Part shown: positions 8,206 to 18,263 of the stretch, piece after piece
How positions within the stretch are numbered: position 1 is the stretch's first letter
Layout: the number at the start of each line of letters is the position of its first letter
DNA from: Hoyosella altamirensis
Lineage (GTDB): Bacteria; Actinomycetota; Actinomycetes; Mycobacteriales; Mycobacteriaceae
Length of the DNA: 64,000 nt
Assembly: GCF_014191505.1 (NCBI RefSeq)
Contig: NZ_JACHWS010000001.1
Location: 1,612,001 to 1,676,000 of the forward strand
Direction: 5' to 3'
Translations under genes and position numbers: made by a program
Notes under the pieces: generated by a model
What the model was told of the DNA's origin: nothing
What the model saw: only the letters and a program-made list of their open reading frames with translations
Databases searched by the model: none

Positions 8206-10599
8206 GTGGTGGACACATGGCATCTTGCATTCGATCATTACGATCCAGCGAGCGAGAAGCTGCGGGAGGCGCTCTGCACAGTCGGCAACGGATACTTCGC
8301 GTCCCGGGGTGCCGCACCCGAAGTCTCCGCGAATCAATCGCACTATCCGGGTACCTATATCGCGGGTATTTTCAATCGTCTTACCGATGTCGTATCAGGA
8401 ACCACAGTTAGTAACGAAAGCCTGGTGAACTGCACCAACTGGCTGCCCTTCAGCTTTCGCGCGGGCGGCTCCGAGCAATGGTTCGACATCGATAGGACCG
8501 ACGTCCTCGAATACCGGCAAGACCTCGATATGAAGCGTGCAGTCCTTGAACGGTTCGTCAAGGTGCGGGACGAATCGGGGCGAGTCACTCGGCTCACGCA
8601 GCGCCGCTTCGTTTCCATGGATTCACCGCATGTTGCTGCCCTCCAGGTAGCAGTACGACCCGAAAACTGGTCTGGTTCGCTTGAGGTGCGTTCAGCCCTC
8701 GATGGTGGGGTCCGGAACGACCTAGTCGAGCGTTATCGTGATCTCTCGCGGGTGCATTTTTCGAACGTGGAAACCAACTTTCTCACAGACGACTCGGTGC
8801 TCATCGAGGCCGAGACAACAGAGTCACGGATTCGGACCGCGGTAGCGGCGCGGACGCAGCTGCGACATGACCACCACGCTGAACCAGCTGAATACCGGCC
8901 CTTCCGTAGCTCCGCAGAGATCGGGCATGTCATCGGCGTCCCCATTTCAGCGGGGCAGGAAGTCACGTTCGACAAAGTCGTCACCGTGTACACCGGGCGC
9001 GACAGCGCCTGCGGCTCACCGAGCGTCGCGGCCGCCCGCTGGCTGCCGCGACAGGGGTCCTTTCGCGCCCTGCTCGACAAGCACGTCACCGCGTGGGAAA
9101 GGCTTTGGCAGCAGTTCGGAATCGATGTTGACGGTGACGAACGCACCCAGCGCATCATCCGGCTCCATCTCTTGCACATCCTGCAGACACTCTCACCGCA
9201 TGTGGCCGACCTCGATGTGGGCGTACCGGCTCGCGGCCTGCACGGCGAAGCGTACCGGGGCCACATCTTCTGGGACGACCTCTTCGTTTTCCCCGTTCTG
9301 AACCTTCGTTTGCCCGCACTGACCGCAGCGCTGCTGAGGTACCGTTTCCGTCGGCTCCCTGAAGCGCGTCAAGCAGCGCTCGATGCCGGCTACCAGGGCG
9401 CGATGTTTCCCTGGCAGTCCGGCAGCGATGGCCGGGAAGAAAGCCAAACTCTGCACTTGAATCCCAGATCGGGACGCTGGAACATCGACGCGAGCCAACG
9501 GGCGCATCACGTTGGTCTCGCAATTGCCTACAACGTGTGGCAGTACTACCAGGCGACCGCCGACAACGAGTTCCTCGCAGACTTTGGAGCGGAAATTTTG
9601 GTCGAGATCGCCAGGTTCTGGGCGTCGCGAACCGAATTCGACGCGGTGCGGGAACGTTTCGTGATTCGAGGTGTCATTGGGCCCGACGAGTTCCACTCGG
9701 GCTACCCCGAAGCCCCGTATGACGGAATCGACAACAACGCCTACACCAATCTGCTGGCAGCGTGGACGCTTCACAAGGCCGGTGAGATGCTGGCCCTGAT
9801 TTCTGATCAGTCACGCGCTGAATTGCTCGCCGCGCTTCGGATAGACGAGGGCGAAGTAGCGCGATGGGACCACATTTCGCGCCGGATCTTCGTGCCATTT
9901 CACGACGGTGTGATCAGTCAGTTCGAACGATACGGGAAGCTGCGTGAACTCGACTGGGATAAGTACCGGAAACGGCACGGCGACATTCAGCGCCTCGACC
10001 GGATCCTCGAAGCAGAGGGTGAGGACGTCAACTCCTATCAGGCATCCAAGCAAGCCGACGTACTCATGCTTTTCTACCTATTCTCGTCATCCGAGCTCCT
10101 GGAGGTGCTTTCACGGCTTGGGTACCATGTCACTCCGGACATCATCCCGCGGACGATCGAATATTACTTACCGCGAACATCGCACGGATCGACGCTCAGT
10201 GCTGTCGTGCACGCCTGGGTGCTCGCCAGATCCCGGCGATCCCACACGAGTGACTTTTACAGTGACTTGCTCGATGCCGACCTGACAGATATTCAGGGTG
10301 GTACAACGTCGGAAGGTATTCACCTCGCCGCGATGGCCGGGAGCGTGGACATATTGCAGCGCTGCTTCTCAGGACTGGAACTTCGCGATGACCGGATCAT
10401 CCTCAACCCTTGCTACCCGGAATCTCTCGGCACGGTACAGTTCGGGCTCCGCTATCGTGGAACGCGACTCACAGTGCGCGCCAAAGGGACTACGGCCGAA
10501 GTGTGTTCCGCCCCCGGTCCCGGACTTCCTGTCCGCATTGAATGCAACGGCGCCACCGCGAATTTGTCGCCTGGATGCTGCGAGGTCTTCGCACATTGA
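8206..10599 (+). CDS. Glycoside hydrolase family 65 protein (disaccharide phosphorylase type)
   Basis: A GH65 enzyme of 797 residues, the family of maltose, trehalose and kojibiose phosphorylases. The N-terminal supersandwich starts with FDHYDPASEKLREALCTVGN; the (alpha/alpha)6 barrel contains HIFWDDLFVFP and VIGPDEFH, whose Glu (about 495) matches the general acid. PRTSHGSTLS matches the phosphate-binding loop, so phosphorolysis is more likely than hydrolysis. The substrate cannot be fixed from motifs; trehalose or maltose are reasonable. It starts with GTG 12 bp after ppsA. There is no beta-phosphoglucomutase gene nearby to use beta-glucose-1-phosphate. Confidence 0.88.
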   Translation: MVDTWHLAFDHYDPASEKLREALCTVGNGYFASRGAAPEVSANQSHYPGTYIAGIFNRLTDVVSGTTVSNESLVNCTNWLPFSFRAGGSEQWFDIDRTDVLEYRQDLDMKRAVLERFVKVRDESGRVTRLTQRRFVSMDSPHVAALQVAVRPENWSGSLEVRSALDGGVRNDLVERYRDLSRVHFSNVETNFLTDDSVLIEAETTESRIRTAVAARTQLRHDHHAEPAEYRPFRSSAEIGHVIGVPISAGQEVTFDKVVTVYTGRDSACGSPSVAAARWLPRQGSFRALLDKHVTAWERLWQQFGIDVDGDERTQRIIRLHLLHILQTLSPHVADLDVGVPARGLHGEAYRGHIFWDDLFVFPVLNLRLPALTAALLRYRFRRLPEARQAALDAGYQGAMFPWQSGSDGREESQTLHLNPRSGRWNIDASQRAHHVGLAIAYNVWQYYQATADNEFLADFGAEILVEIARFWASRTEFDAVRERFVIRGVIGPDEFHSGYPEAPYDGIDNNAYTNLLAAWTLHKAGEMLALISDQSRAELLAALRIDEGEVARWDHISRRIFVPFHDGVISQFERYGKLRELDWDKYRKRHGDIQRLDRILEAEGEDVNSYQASKQADVLMLFYLFSSSELLEVLSRLGYHVTPDIIPRTIEYYLPRTSHGSTLSAVVHAWVLARSRRSHTSDFYSDLLDADLTDIQGGTTSEGIHLAAMAGSVDILQRCFSGLELRDDRIILNPCYPESLGTVQFGLRYRGTRLTVRAKGTTAEVCSAPGPGLPVRIECNGATANLSPGCCEVFAH

Positions 10600-10654
10600 T
10601 CACGCGCTGTTCCGAGAACGCGCTGACACAGACACATGCGAGGGCGCCGGGTGA

Positions 10655-12391
<1,737 letters not shown>

Positions 12392-12395
12392 CCAA

Positions 12396-13214
12396 TCAAG
12401 CAGCGCTAGCGTGCTGAGATTCTGTCGCGGAGGCAGCGCTGCTGCCTTCCAGAAGGACTGAGACGACAGCGTCAGGGACATCGTTCATCGGCACATGACC
12501 GGCGAACGGCATCACTACAAGACGCGCGTGAGGGAAGACGCCGCGTACACGTAGTGCCTGATACACCGGAAGAATAAAGTCGAGGCCACCCCATTGGACC
12601 GTTACCGGGACTGAAGAATCAATTGGACCACTCAGCGTGAAGTCCGATTCTGCGACGCGTTCTGCAGTGACGTTATTAGCTAGCGATGCGGCGTCCGCCG
12701 CCGCATCCTCCGGGCTGATACGCCACGGTCTGCTGAAGAATGGCGCGAGCGCGGCGCCGCGGACAACCGGGTTGCGCAGAACCTCAAGCCGGACTGGGCT
12801 AAGCAGCCGCGACACAAAACGCAAACTGCGGAAGGTTTCGACCGTGCGCCGTTCATCGAGCGAGTTGACCCAAAAACCTGCGGGCGACAGCGCGGTTGCC
12901 GATGCGACGGCTCCCCGAGCCGCGAGTTCCAGCGAAAGCCAGCCGCCCAGAGAGTTACCCGCAATGTGCGCCCGCTCGCCGTGCGGCGTTACCTCATCTA
13001 CGAAGCGTTCCAGGATGTCAGCCATCATGTGCGCGGCATTGTCACCCTCGCCGAGCTGCGGAGACAGACCATGCCCTGGTAAATCGACGGTGACTACCCT
13101 GCGATGCTCGGCAAGCTTGGCGATCACCGGTGACCACGCCTGCTGCCGGTGCACAACACCGTGCACGAGAACAAGAGTTGGGCCTTCTCCGTAGATCTGG
13201 TAAGCCAGGTCCAT
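12396..13214 (-). CDS. Alpha/beta-hydrolase fold protein
   Basis: The 272-residue protein has the alpha/beta-hydrolase core: oxyanion HGVVHRQQAW segment near residue 19, nucleophile elbow GNSLGGW with Ser about 107, an acidic loop after VQWGGLDFILP, and catalytic His in FAGHVPMND near the C-terminus. No signal peptide, so it is cytoplasmic. The lid region is about 90 residues. Possible roles are ester or C-C bond hydrolysis; the substrate is unknown. GAGGAC lies before the ATG. It is transcribed toward the heme kinase gene, and a 9-bp-arm dyad sits in its upstream region. Confidence 0.85.
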   Translation of the reverse strand: MDLAYQIYGEGPTLVLVHGVVHRQQAWSPVIAKLAEHRRVVTVDLPGHGLSPQLGEGDNAAHMMADILERFVDEVTPHGERAHIAGNSLGGWLSLELAARGAVASATALSPAGFWVNSLDERRTVETFRSLRFVSRLLSPVRLEVLRNPVVRGAALAPFFSRPWRISPEDAAADAASLANNVTAERVAESDFTLSGPIDSSVPVTVQWGGLDFILPVYQALRVRGVFPHARLVVMPFAGHVPMNDVPDAVVSVLLEGSSAASATESQHASAA

Positions 13215-13290
13215 GTAGCTGCGTCCTCACCCTGATACCGGACCAGCCATTGCATGCAGGCACGTCGGTGTGCCGTGCGACTTGATCCAG

Positions 13291-13314
13291 CGCGCATGCG
13301 CCAATGCATGCGCG
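13291..13314. promoter_or_regulatory. Perfect dyad upstream of the alpha/beta-hydrolase gene
   Basis: CGCGCATGC, GCCAAT, GCATGCGCG forms a perfect inverted repeat with 9-bp arms, 77 bp upstream of the hydrolase ATG. The flank at 13315-13357 is AT-rich for this genome and may hold the promoter; it contains a smaller dyad ACAA-N6-TTGT. An operator is the likeliest role. Confidence 0.4.
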
Positions 13315-13425
13315 ATTGATTCACCCTAGATTGAAACAATTAACGTTGTAAATATGGCGCGCCGAGTTCGATTTGGTGTCCCTTCCCCACCCGGGCGACG
13401 AATGTGAGCTACACCACTTGATGGG

Positions 13426-14442
13426 TCATGGGACGAGTACCGCGGCTCCACTGAATCGGCCCGCGGCAAGGTCGCGGAGCGCCTGGTCCGCCGATTCAAG
13501 CTCGTACTCGTGAGTCGTGACCGACAGCGTATGCGTGCCAGCGAAGTCGAGAAACTCCCGCGCCTGCGTGCGCGTATTCGATGTGACGCTCCGAATCTGA
13601 CGCTCACGGAACAGGTGCCGCTGATAGTTCAGCGAGGGAACATCAGAGAGGTGAATCCCTGCAAGCGCAAGCGTGCCGCCCGCATCCAGTGCCTCGAGCG
13701 CAGGCAGTACGAGTTCCCCGACAGGGGCGAAAAGGATCGCTGAGTCGAGTGGCTCGGGAGGCGGGTCCGCTGCACCTTGAGCGGAGGCTGCACCGAGTTC
13801 ACGAGCGAGCAAGCGGGCATGTTCTCCTCGCGTCATCACATGCACTCGTGCGCCCTGTGCGATCGCCACCTGGGCCGTCAAATGTGCACTGCCGCCGAAG
13901 CCATATATGCCCAGCGCGCCACCCTTCGGAACCTCCGCGCGGAGCAGTGCGTGGTAGCCGATGATTCCGGCGCAAAGCAACGGGGCCAATTCGGTATCTG
14001 AATAGCCGGCAGGAAGAGCCAGTGCGTATTCAGCGGGGACCGTCGCATACTCGGCGTAGCCGCCGTCCGCATCCCAGCCTGTGTAGTGCGATTTCAAGCA
14101 CAGGTTCTCGGCGCCGCGGCTGCAGTAGCGGCACACACCGCACGTGTGACGGAGCCACGCAACACCGACGCGGTCTCCTGCAGAGAATCCCTCTCGGACT
14201 CCAGCACCGGCAGCGACGATTTCACCTACCACTTCATGTCCGGGCGTGACGTGAGCGCGGTGCACGGGCAGATCACCTTCGACGACATGCAAGTCAGTCC
14301 GGCAGACACCGCATGCCACGACGCGCACGAGTAACTCGTCGTCGGCCGGGTCCGGCACCGCTTCGGTCATCATGGTCAGCGGCGCCCGCGCGTCTGGGGC
14401 ATGTCCGACTGGGCCCGGTTCTGTAACCCGCCAAGCACGCAT
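13426..14442 (-). CDS. Zinc-dependent alcohol dehydrogenase
   Basis: A medium-chain dehydrogenase/reductase of 338 residues. Catalytic zinc ligands appear in [14 protein letters not shown] and GHEVVGEI, the structural zinc lobe is [15 protein letters not shown], and the nucleotide-binding turn is [10 protein letters not shown]. It resembles the AdhA branch and should oxidise primary alcohols with NAD(P). Placed directly before alkB2 (divergent), it could oxidise 1-alkanols made by AlkB; this is an inference from position. The start at 14442 (MRAWRV) is favoured over 14463 because GAGGTGAAG precedes it and the family begins there. Confidence 0.88.
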   Translation of the reverse strand: MRAWRVTEPGPVGHAPDARAPLTMMTEAVPDPADDELLVRVVACGVCRTDLHVVEGDLPVHRAHVTPGHEVVGEIVAAGAGVREGFSAGDRVGVAWLRHTCGVCRYCSRGAENLCLKSHYTGWDADGGYAEYATVPAEYALALPAGYSDTELAPLLCAGIIGYHALLRAEVPKGGALGIYGFGGSAHLTAQVAIAQGARVHVMTRGEHARLLARELGAASAQGAADPPPEPLDSAILFAPVGELVLPALEALDAGGTLALAGIHLSDVPSLNYQRHLFRERQIRSVTSNTRTQAREFLDFAGTHTLSVTTHEYELESADQALRDLAAGRFSGAAVLVP

Positions 14443-14617
14443 TCGCTTCACCTCACCGTCCATTATCGTCGTTAGCGCTTACTTTCCCGAGATCTCAGCA
14501 AACTCGCTTGACCCGCTTCCGGGCGAGAAGTCGACACCCGCGCGCGAAAGCCCAGAGTCTTGACGAATGGGTGCCGCGGGGAATACTGGTGGACAAAATT
14601 GCCGTGTTGTGATGCAT

Positions 14618-14644
14618 GCTGACGCTTCACCAACTATCGTCAGC
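14618..14644. promoter_or_regulatory. Distal dyad upstream of the second alkB
   Basis: GCTGACG at 14618-14624 and CGTCAGC at 14638-14644 form a 7-bp-arm inverted repeat. Its left arm overlaps GCATGCTG at 14614-14621, a sequence that recurs in the proximal palindrome. It is a possible auxiliary operator in the 262-bp divergent region between the alcohol dehydrogenase and alkB2. Confidence 0.35.
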
Positions 14645-14654
14645 GTCGTATACA

Positions 14655-14680
14655 TGGCATGCTGGCGTGTCAGCATGCCA
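14655..14680. promoter_or_regulatory. Perfect 26-bp palindrome in the leader of the second alkB
   Basis: TGGCATGCTG, six bases (GCGTGT) and CAGCATGCCA form a perfect dyad with 10-bp arms ending 24 bp before the GTG start of alkB2, the same distance as the palindrome of alkB1. The sequence differs from that of alkB1, so the two copies may answer to different regulators. Confidence 0.6.
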
Positions 14681-14704
14681 CCGTCTTCACTGGAGAGGAC
14701 AACG

Positions 14705-15946
14705 GTGTCGTCAACAGAAGTACAGTCAGGCGCTCCAGTTACCGAGTGGCGTGACAAGAAACGCTACTGGTGGCTGTTAGGCATGTTCGTGCCCGCGATC
14801 ATGCTTGTGGTGATTGGCCTGGTGCGCGTGTTCAACGACCTCGGGCTCACGCCCGTTGGGCAGGTCTTATTCTGGGGTGGACCGCTTCTGGTCTACATCA
14901 TCATCCCGACGATCGACCTGATTCTAGGGCCGGATGGATCAAATCCGCCGGATGAGTGGATGGACCGTCTAGAGAATGACAAGTATTACCGCTACATTCT
15001 CTACGCCTACATTCCATTGCAGTACATCACTTTCTTCCTGGCCTGCTACTTGATCACAGCGAATGATCTGAGTTGGCTTGGGTTCCCTGAAGGGCTGGCC
15101 CTAGTCGATAAGATCGGCCTTGCCGTCAGCATCTCGTTCGTCGGCGGTATCGGGATCAACACCGCACACGAACTGGGCCACAAGAAGGAAAACCTCGAAC
15201 GCTGGCTGTCGAAGATCACCCTCGCGCAGACGTTCTACGGCCACTTTTATGTGGAGCACAATCGTGGCCATCACGTCCGGGTCGCCACACCGGAGGATCC
15301 TGCCAGTTCGCGTCTCGGTGAGACGTTCTGGGCATTCTGGCCGCGCACCGTGTGGGGCAGCCTCACTTCCGCCTGGCACCTCGAGAAGCAGCGCTTCCGG
15401 CGTATGGACAAGTCGCATTGGACCATCAAGAACGACGTGCTCAACGCATGGCTGATGTCGATCGCGCTCTTCGGAGTGGTCCTCGCGCTCTTCGGCTGGG
15501 AGCTTTTGCCATACCTCGTATTGCAGGCAGTTCTTGGTTTCTCACTGCTGGAGGTCGTCAACTACCTCGAGCACTACGGTTTGCGCCGCCAGAAGCTGCC
15601 AAGCGGGCGATACGAACGCTGCACACCGCAGCACTCCTGGAACAGCGATCACATGTGCACGAATGTGTTCTTGTACCATCTGCAGCGTCACAGCGACCAC
15701 CACGCCTATCCGACGCGGCGCTACCAGATCCTGCGGAGCTGGGACGGTGCACCGAACCTGCCCAGCGGGTATGCGAGCATGATCGTCCTCGCATACTTCC
15801 CGCCCATCTGGCGGCGCGTGATGGACAAGCGAGTTCTCGCCCATTACGACGGCGACATCACCAAAGCGAACATCCAGCCGAGCAAGCGGGAGAAGTACCT
15901 GACCAGGTACGGCGCACCCGCGAGTGAGGCTGGAGCGACAACCTAA
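14705..15946 (+). CDS. alkB: Alkane 1-monooxygenase (second copy)
   Basis: This 413-residue paralogue of the 2602 gene is nearly collinear and strongly similar along its whole length. The di-iron histidine boxes HELGHK, EHNRGHH and LQRHSDHH are all intact, as is NYLEHYG. The longest frame begins at 14567, but the palindrome would then lie inside the gene; the GTG at 14705 has GGAGAGG at good distance and aligns with the first copy (both reach DKKRYWW about 20 residues in). Differences are concentrated in the N-terminal 30 residues and two membrane segments, which may shift chain-length range. No rubredoxin gene adjoins. A strong hairpin terminator follows. Confidence 0.95.
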   Translation: MSSTEVQSGAPVTEWRDKKRYWWLLGMFVPAIMLVVIGLVRVFNDLGLTPVGQVLFWGGPLLVYIIIPTIDLILGPDGSNPPDEWMDRLENDKYYRYILYAYIPLQYITFFLACYLITANDLSWLGFPEGLALVDKIGLAVSISFVGGIGINTAHELGHKKENLERWLSKITLAQTFYGHFYVEHNRGHHVRVATPEDPASSRLGETFWAFWPRTVWGSLTSAWHLEKQRFRRMDKSHWTIKNDVLNAWLMSIALFGVVLALFGWELLPYLVLQAVLGFSLLEVVNYLEHYGLRRQKLPSGRYERCTPQHSWNSDHMCTNVFLYHLQRHSDHHAYPTRRYQILRSWDGAPNLPSGYASMIVLAYFPPIWRRVMDKRVLAHYDGDITKANIQPSKREKYLTRYGAPASEAGATT

Positions 15947-15965
15947 TATCTCGGAATGTCAGTGC

Positions 15966-16002
15966 GGTCCCGGGCCTTCAAGGCTCGGGACCGTGTTGCG
16001 TT
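15966..16002 (+). terminator. Intrinsic terminator of alkB2
   Basis: A 12-bp stem (15966-15977 with 15981-15992, one G-U pair) closed by a three-base loop, followed by GTGTTGCGTTTT. It begins 20 bp after the alkB2 stop. The downstream tandem repeat starts inside its left arm, so the second repeat copy keeps only the inner part of the hairpin. Confidence 0.75.
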
Positions 16003-16221
16003 TTCGGACCACTGGCGCCAGCAAAGCACCTAACCGTTTGCCCACCTCTGAGCGACATTTGACGTCATCCGCTTGACGCCTGCACCAAGCAGCCGCGAAC
16101 GTCGCCTTAGTTGTCGCTCAGAGGTGGGCCAGCAGTAATCGGCTCTGAAACCCCGCTCCCCGACGCACCAAACATGTCACACCCTCGGTGCAAGACTATC
16201 GCCGTGACAAGCAACAACCTA
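15971..16221. repeat. Tandem duplication, copy 1
   Basis: About 251 bp, repeated directly at 16222-16470 with scattered substitutions plus 3-bp and 1-bp length differences. It runs from the terminator hairpin of alkB2 through a long inverted repeat to the first codons of the small gene at 16451. The junction shows a CG shared by both units. The second unit is probably the original upstream region of the small gene. Confidence 0.9.
16040..16129. repeat. 18-bp-arm inverted repeat in copy 1
   Basis: GCCCACCTCTGAGCGACA at 16040-16057 is exactly complementary to 16112-16129 across a 54-bp spacer. The stem is kept in copy 2 although the spacer has changed, which suggests function as DNA site or RNA structure, or a small repeat element. 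Confidence 0.8.
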
Positions 16222-16284
16222 CGGGCCTTCAAGGCTCGGGACCGTGTTGCGTTTTCGGACCACTGCCGCCAGCAAAGCCCCTAA
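16204..16284 (+). pseudogene. Truncated duplicate of the 5' end of the gene at 16451
   Basis: GTGACAAGCAACAACCTACG, the start region of the following gene, also ends copy 1. Here the frame runs on into the copy-2 sequence and stops at TAA 16282-16284 after 26 codons. It is a by-product of the tandem duplication and not expected to be functional. Confidence 0.6.
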
Positions 16285-16470
16285 CCGTTTGCCCACCTCT
16301 GAGCGACAATTGACGCCATCCGCATGGGCGCTCCAAGCAGCCGCGAACGTCGCCTTAGTTGTCGCTCAGAGGTGGGCCAGCAGTAATCGGCTCTGAAACC
16401 CCGCTCCCCGACGCACCAAACATGTCAGACCCCGATGCAAGACTATCGCCGTGACAAGCAACAACCTACG
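16222..16470. repeat. Tandem duplication, copy 2
   Basis: Second unit of the duplication described at 15971. It contains the inverted repeat at 16291-16377 and the start codon and first codons of the small gene at 16451. The alkB2 terminator is incomplete in this copy. Confidence 0.9.
16291..16377. repeat. 19-bp-arm inverted repeat in copy 2
   Basis: 16291-16309 is exactly complementary to 16359-16377 across a 49-bp spacer; same arms as in copy 1, extended by one pair. It lies 74 bp before the GTG at 16451 and could be an operator, an attenuator stem or a repeat element. Confidence 0.8.
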
Positions 16471-16780
16471 AATAGTCAGCGGAATCGAACTGCGATATGT
16501 GCTCACGTGGACTCTGCTGAGATTCGGACAAATGACGGTGAGCGAGCTGGCGGAGTCACTGCATGTCCAGGGATTCGGGACGCGCGGACGCACATCGAAG
16601 AATATTTCGGATGCGCTCAGGTGGGAGGTCGGCAAGGGCAGGGTGCGCCGAAGGGGTCGCGGGCTTTACGGACCGGGCAGCATGCCGCGCCAAACAGAGT
16701 CCCGCATCCGTGATCGGGTCCGCGGGATGAGAGAAAGGGCAACAGCTACTTCTTCTTCGCTGCTTTCATCTGCCGCTTGA
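16451..16780 (+). CDS. Small basic helix-turn-helix-like protein of unknown function
   Basis: A 109-residue, Arg-rich product. MTVSELAESLHVQGF and TSKNISDALRWEVGKGRVRRRGRGLYG look like a winged-helix DNA-binding region, as in small actinobacterial regulators, and no other domain is visible. It starts with GTG inside the second repeat unit. Its 3' end overlaps the convergent HhH-GPD gene by 35 bp, which is unusual but tolerable; the last 15 residues are low complexity. It may bind the inverted repeats just upstream (inference). Confidence 0.55.
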   Translation: MTSNNLRIVSGIELRYVLTWTLLRFGQMTVSELAESLHVQGFGTRGRTSKNISDALRWEVGKGRVRRRGRGLYGPGSMPRQTESRIRDRVRGMRERATATSSSLLSSAA

Positions 16781-17315
16781 AGTCGCGCACCTCCTGGAGC
16801 GTCTGGTCATCCACGACATCCGCGATCGACCGCCGCGCACCGTCCTGCCCGTAATCTCCCGCCGCCTCACGCCATCCCGTGGCGTCGATCTCCAACTGCT
16901 TTCCGAGCAGCGCGAGGAAGATCCGGGCCTTCTGGTCACCGTAACCGGGAAGAGCCTTGAGCCGTTTGAGGATCTCCCGACCGTCCGGGCTGCCCTGGGT
17001 CCAGATCGCATCCGCCTTCCCGTCATAATTGTCCTCCAGATGCTGGCACAGCGCCTGAATTCGCTTCGCCATCGCACCCGGGAATCGATGTACCGCCGGG
17101 GGCTGCGCGCACAGCGCCGCGAATTCCTCCGGATCCATCGCGGCCATTGTCGCCGCATCGAACGACGCGAGCCGTTCAGCTAGCTTCTTCGGGCCCGCGA
17201 AAGCCGTCTCCATAGGGATCTGCTGATCAAGCAGCATCCCGATAAGAAGCGCGAGGGGGTCGGAGGACAACAACGCGTCAGCGTCGGGATTTCCCACTAA
17301 TCTGAGCTGCACCAT
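16746..17315 (-). CDS. HhH-GPD family DNA glycosylase-like protein
   Basis: A protein of 189 residues of an actinobacterial HhH-GPD-type family. LLIGMLLDQQIPMETAF is the usual beginning of the alpha-helical glycosylase fold, and LKALPGYGDQKARIFLALLG is the helix-hairpin-helix. The catalytic Asp expected about 20 residues after the hairpin and the Lys of bifunctional enzymes are not clearly placed, so base-excision activity is uncertain. A lysine-rich tail ends the protein. The start at 17315 (MVQLRL) is used because the extra 13 residues of the longest frame do not fit the family. Confidence 0.75.
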   Translation of the reverse strand: MVQLRLVGNPDADALLSSDPLALLIGMLLDQQIPMETAFAGPKKLAERLASFDAATMAAMDPEEFAALCAQPPAVHRFPGAMAKRIQALCQHLEDNYDGKADAIWTQGSPDGREILKRLKALPGYGDQKARIFLALLGKQLEIDATGWREAAGDYGQDGARRSIADVVDDQTLQEVRDFKRQMKAAKKK

Positions 17316-17484
17316 AAAAATAGTGTGACATGACGACGGAACACCACCCACCAATCCCCTCCCGCATCAGTCTCATTTCGCGAAGAACACGTTTTGGCAA
17401 ATACGCGTTGCGTCGCTTTCTGTTGTGCCGCTGAGTTTCTAGTGTCGGCGGTGTTCCCTGAATTCCCTAATACAGAGGTGGGTC

Positions 17485-18222
17485 ATGCACCGTCACATTT
17501 GGTCTCGCCGCATCGTCGCAACAGTCGGTTCCGCTGGAGTGGTCGTTGCACTCGGCGCTGCAACCGCCGCAGCTGAGCCGGAAACGGGCCCCGTCCTCGG
17601 CACTGAAATTCCCGCCGGAACTTTCGACGTCGCAGTAGAGCCAGCACAAACCGATGACACCGATCAAGAAGAGGCCGTCGGCACAGTCGATGCGCTTGAC
17701 GAGGCTCCCGAAACCACCGAAGCCAGCGATGACGCTGAGGACGAAGCGGGTGAAGCGGAGTCCACGCCGCCCGCAACGGACTGGCTCAACGCGACACTGA
17801 CTGTGCCCGCTATCAACGGCTGCCCGGATGAGGCAACCGTGACATTTGAGGAAGGGAAAGCCGAAACCGATACGCAGGTGTACCGGTTCGCCTTCGACGG
17901 GGTCGTCAAGTACGGCGACGTCACCGGAGACGGCAACGATGAGGCGCTCATTCTTCTCGACTGCGGCCCGCGCGACGCGCACTACACCGGCGCTCTCGTG
18001 GCGTTCAGTGAAGGCGATGAGGGAATCGAGCCGGTCGGTGTGGTCGTAAACCCCGCAACATGGACCGAGCGCCCAATCGATTTCACGGTATGGCATGGGG
18101 ACATCGCAGTGGCAATGATCGATATTGACCTCCCAGCCGTCGCTGAAGACGCAGGTGAGATTTCGACAGAGTATTACCGCTGGTCAGCTGACACCGAATC
18201 ATTCGAGCGGATCGACAACTGA
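17485..18222 (+). CDS. Secreted acidic protein of unknown function
   Basis: A 245-residue protein with a Sec signal peptide (RRIVATVGSAGVVVALGAATAAAE, cleavage after AAA near residue 32). An acidic, Ala/Glu/Asp-rich linker (about 35-100) follows, then a globular domain with two cysteines about 45 residues apart (GCPDEATVTF, LLDCGPRD) that may pair. The pattern VKYGDVTGDGNDEALILLDC resembles an FG-GAP/calcium-loop style repeat. AGAGGTGGG precedes the ATG. Function not recognised. Confidence 0.75.
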   Translation: MHRHIWSRRIVATVGSAGVVVALGAATAAAEPETGPVLGTEIPAGTFDVAVEPAQTDDTDQEEAVGTVDALDEAPETTEASDDAEDEAGEAESTPPATDWLNATLTVPAINGCPDEATVTFEEGKAETDTQVYRFAFDGVVKYGDVTGDGNDEALILLDCGPRDAHYTGALVAFSEGDEGIEPVGVVVNPATWTERPIDFTVWHGDIAVAMIDIDLPAVAEDAGEISTEYYRWSADTESFERIDN

Positions 18223-18251
18223 TATTCCGGGCGAAGATCACGTCACACCGG

Positions 18252-18257
18252 TAACGT
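18252..18257 (+). promoter_or_regulatory. Candidate -10 box for a leaderless egtA transcript
   Basis: TAACGT fits the TANNNT -10 hexamer and ends 7 bp before GTG 18264 and 10 bp before ATG 18267. No Shine-Dalgarno is visible there, so transcription may start at the first codon, as is common in mycobacteria. Confidence 0.4.
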
Positions 18258-18263
18258 TGTGGC

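Noticed and set aside
8001-8411. 136-codon frame across the ppsA-GH65 junction
   Set aside because: It overlaps two well-supported genes on the same strand and has no recognisable features.
14567-14704. 46-codon N-terminal extension of alkB2
   Set aside because: It would include the palindrome and a Cys/Thr-rich stretch without similarity to alkB1; the GTG at 14705 has a good ribosome site.
15971-16470. A MITE or IS remnant in the duplicated region
   Set aside because: The arms are internal to the repeat unit, there are no target-site duplications or transposase traces, and the unit includes gene and terminator sequence, so simple tandem duplication explains it better.
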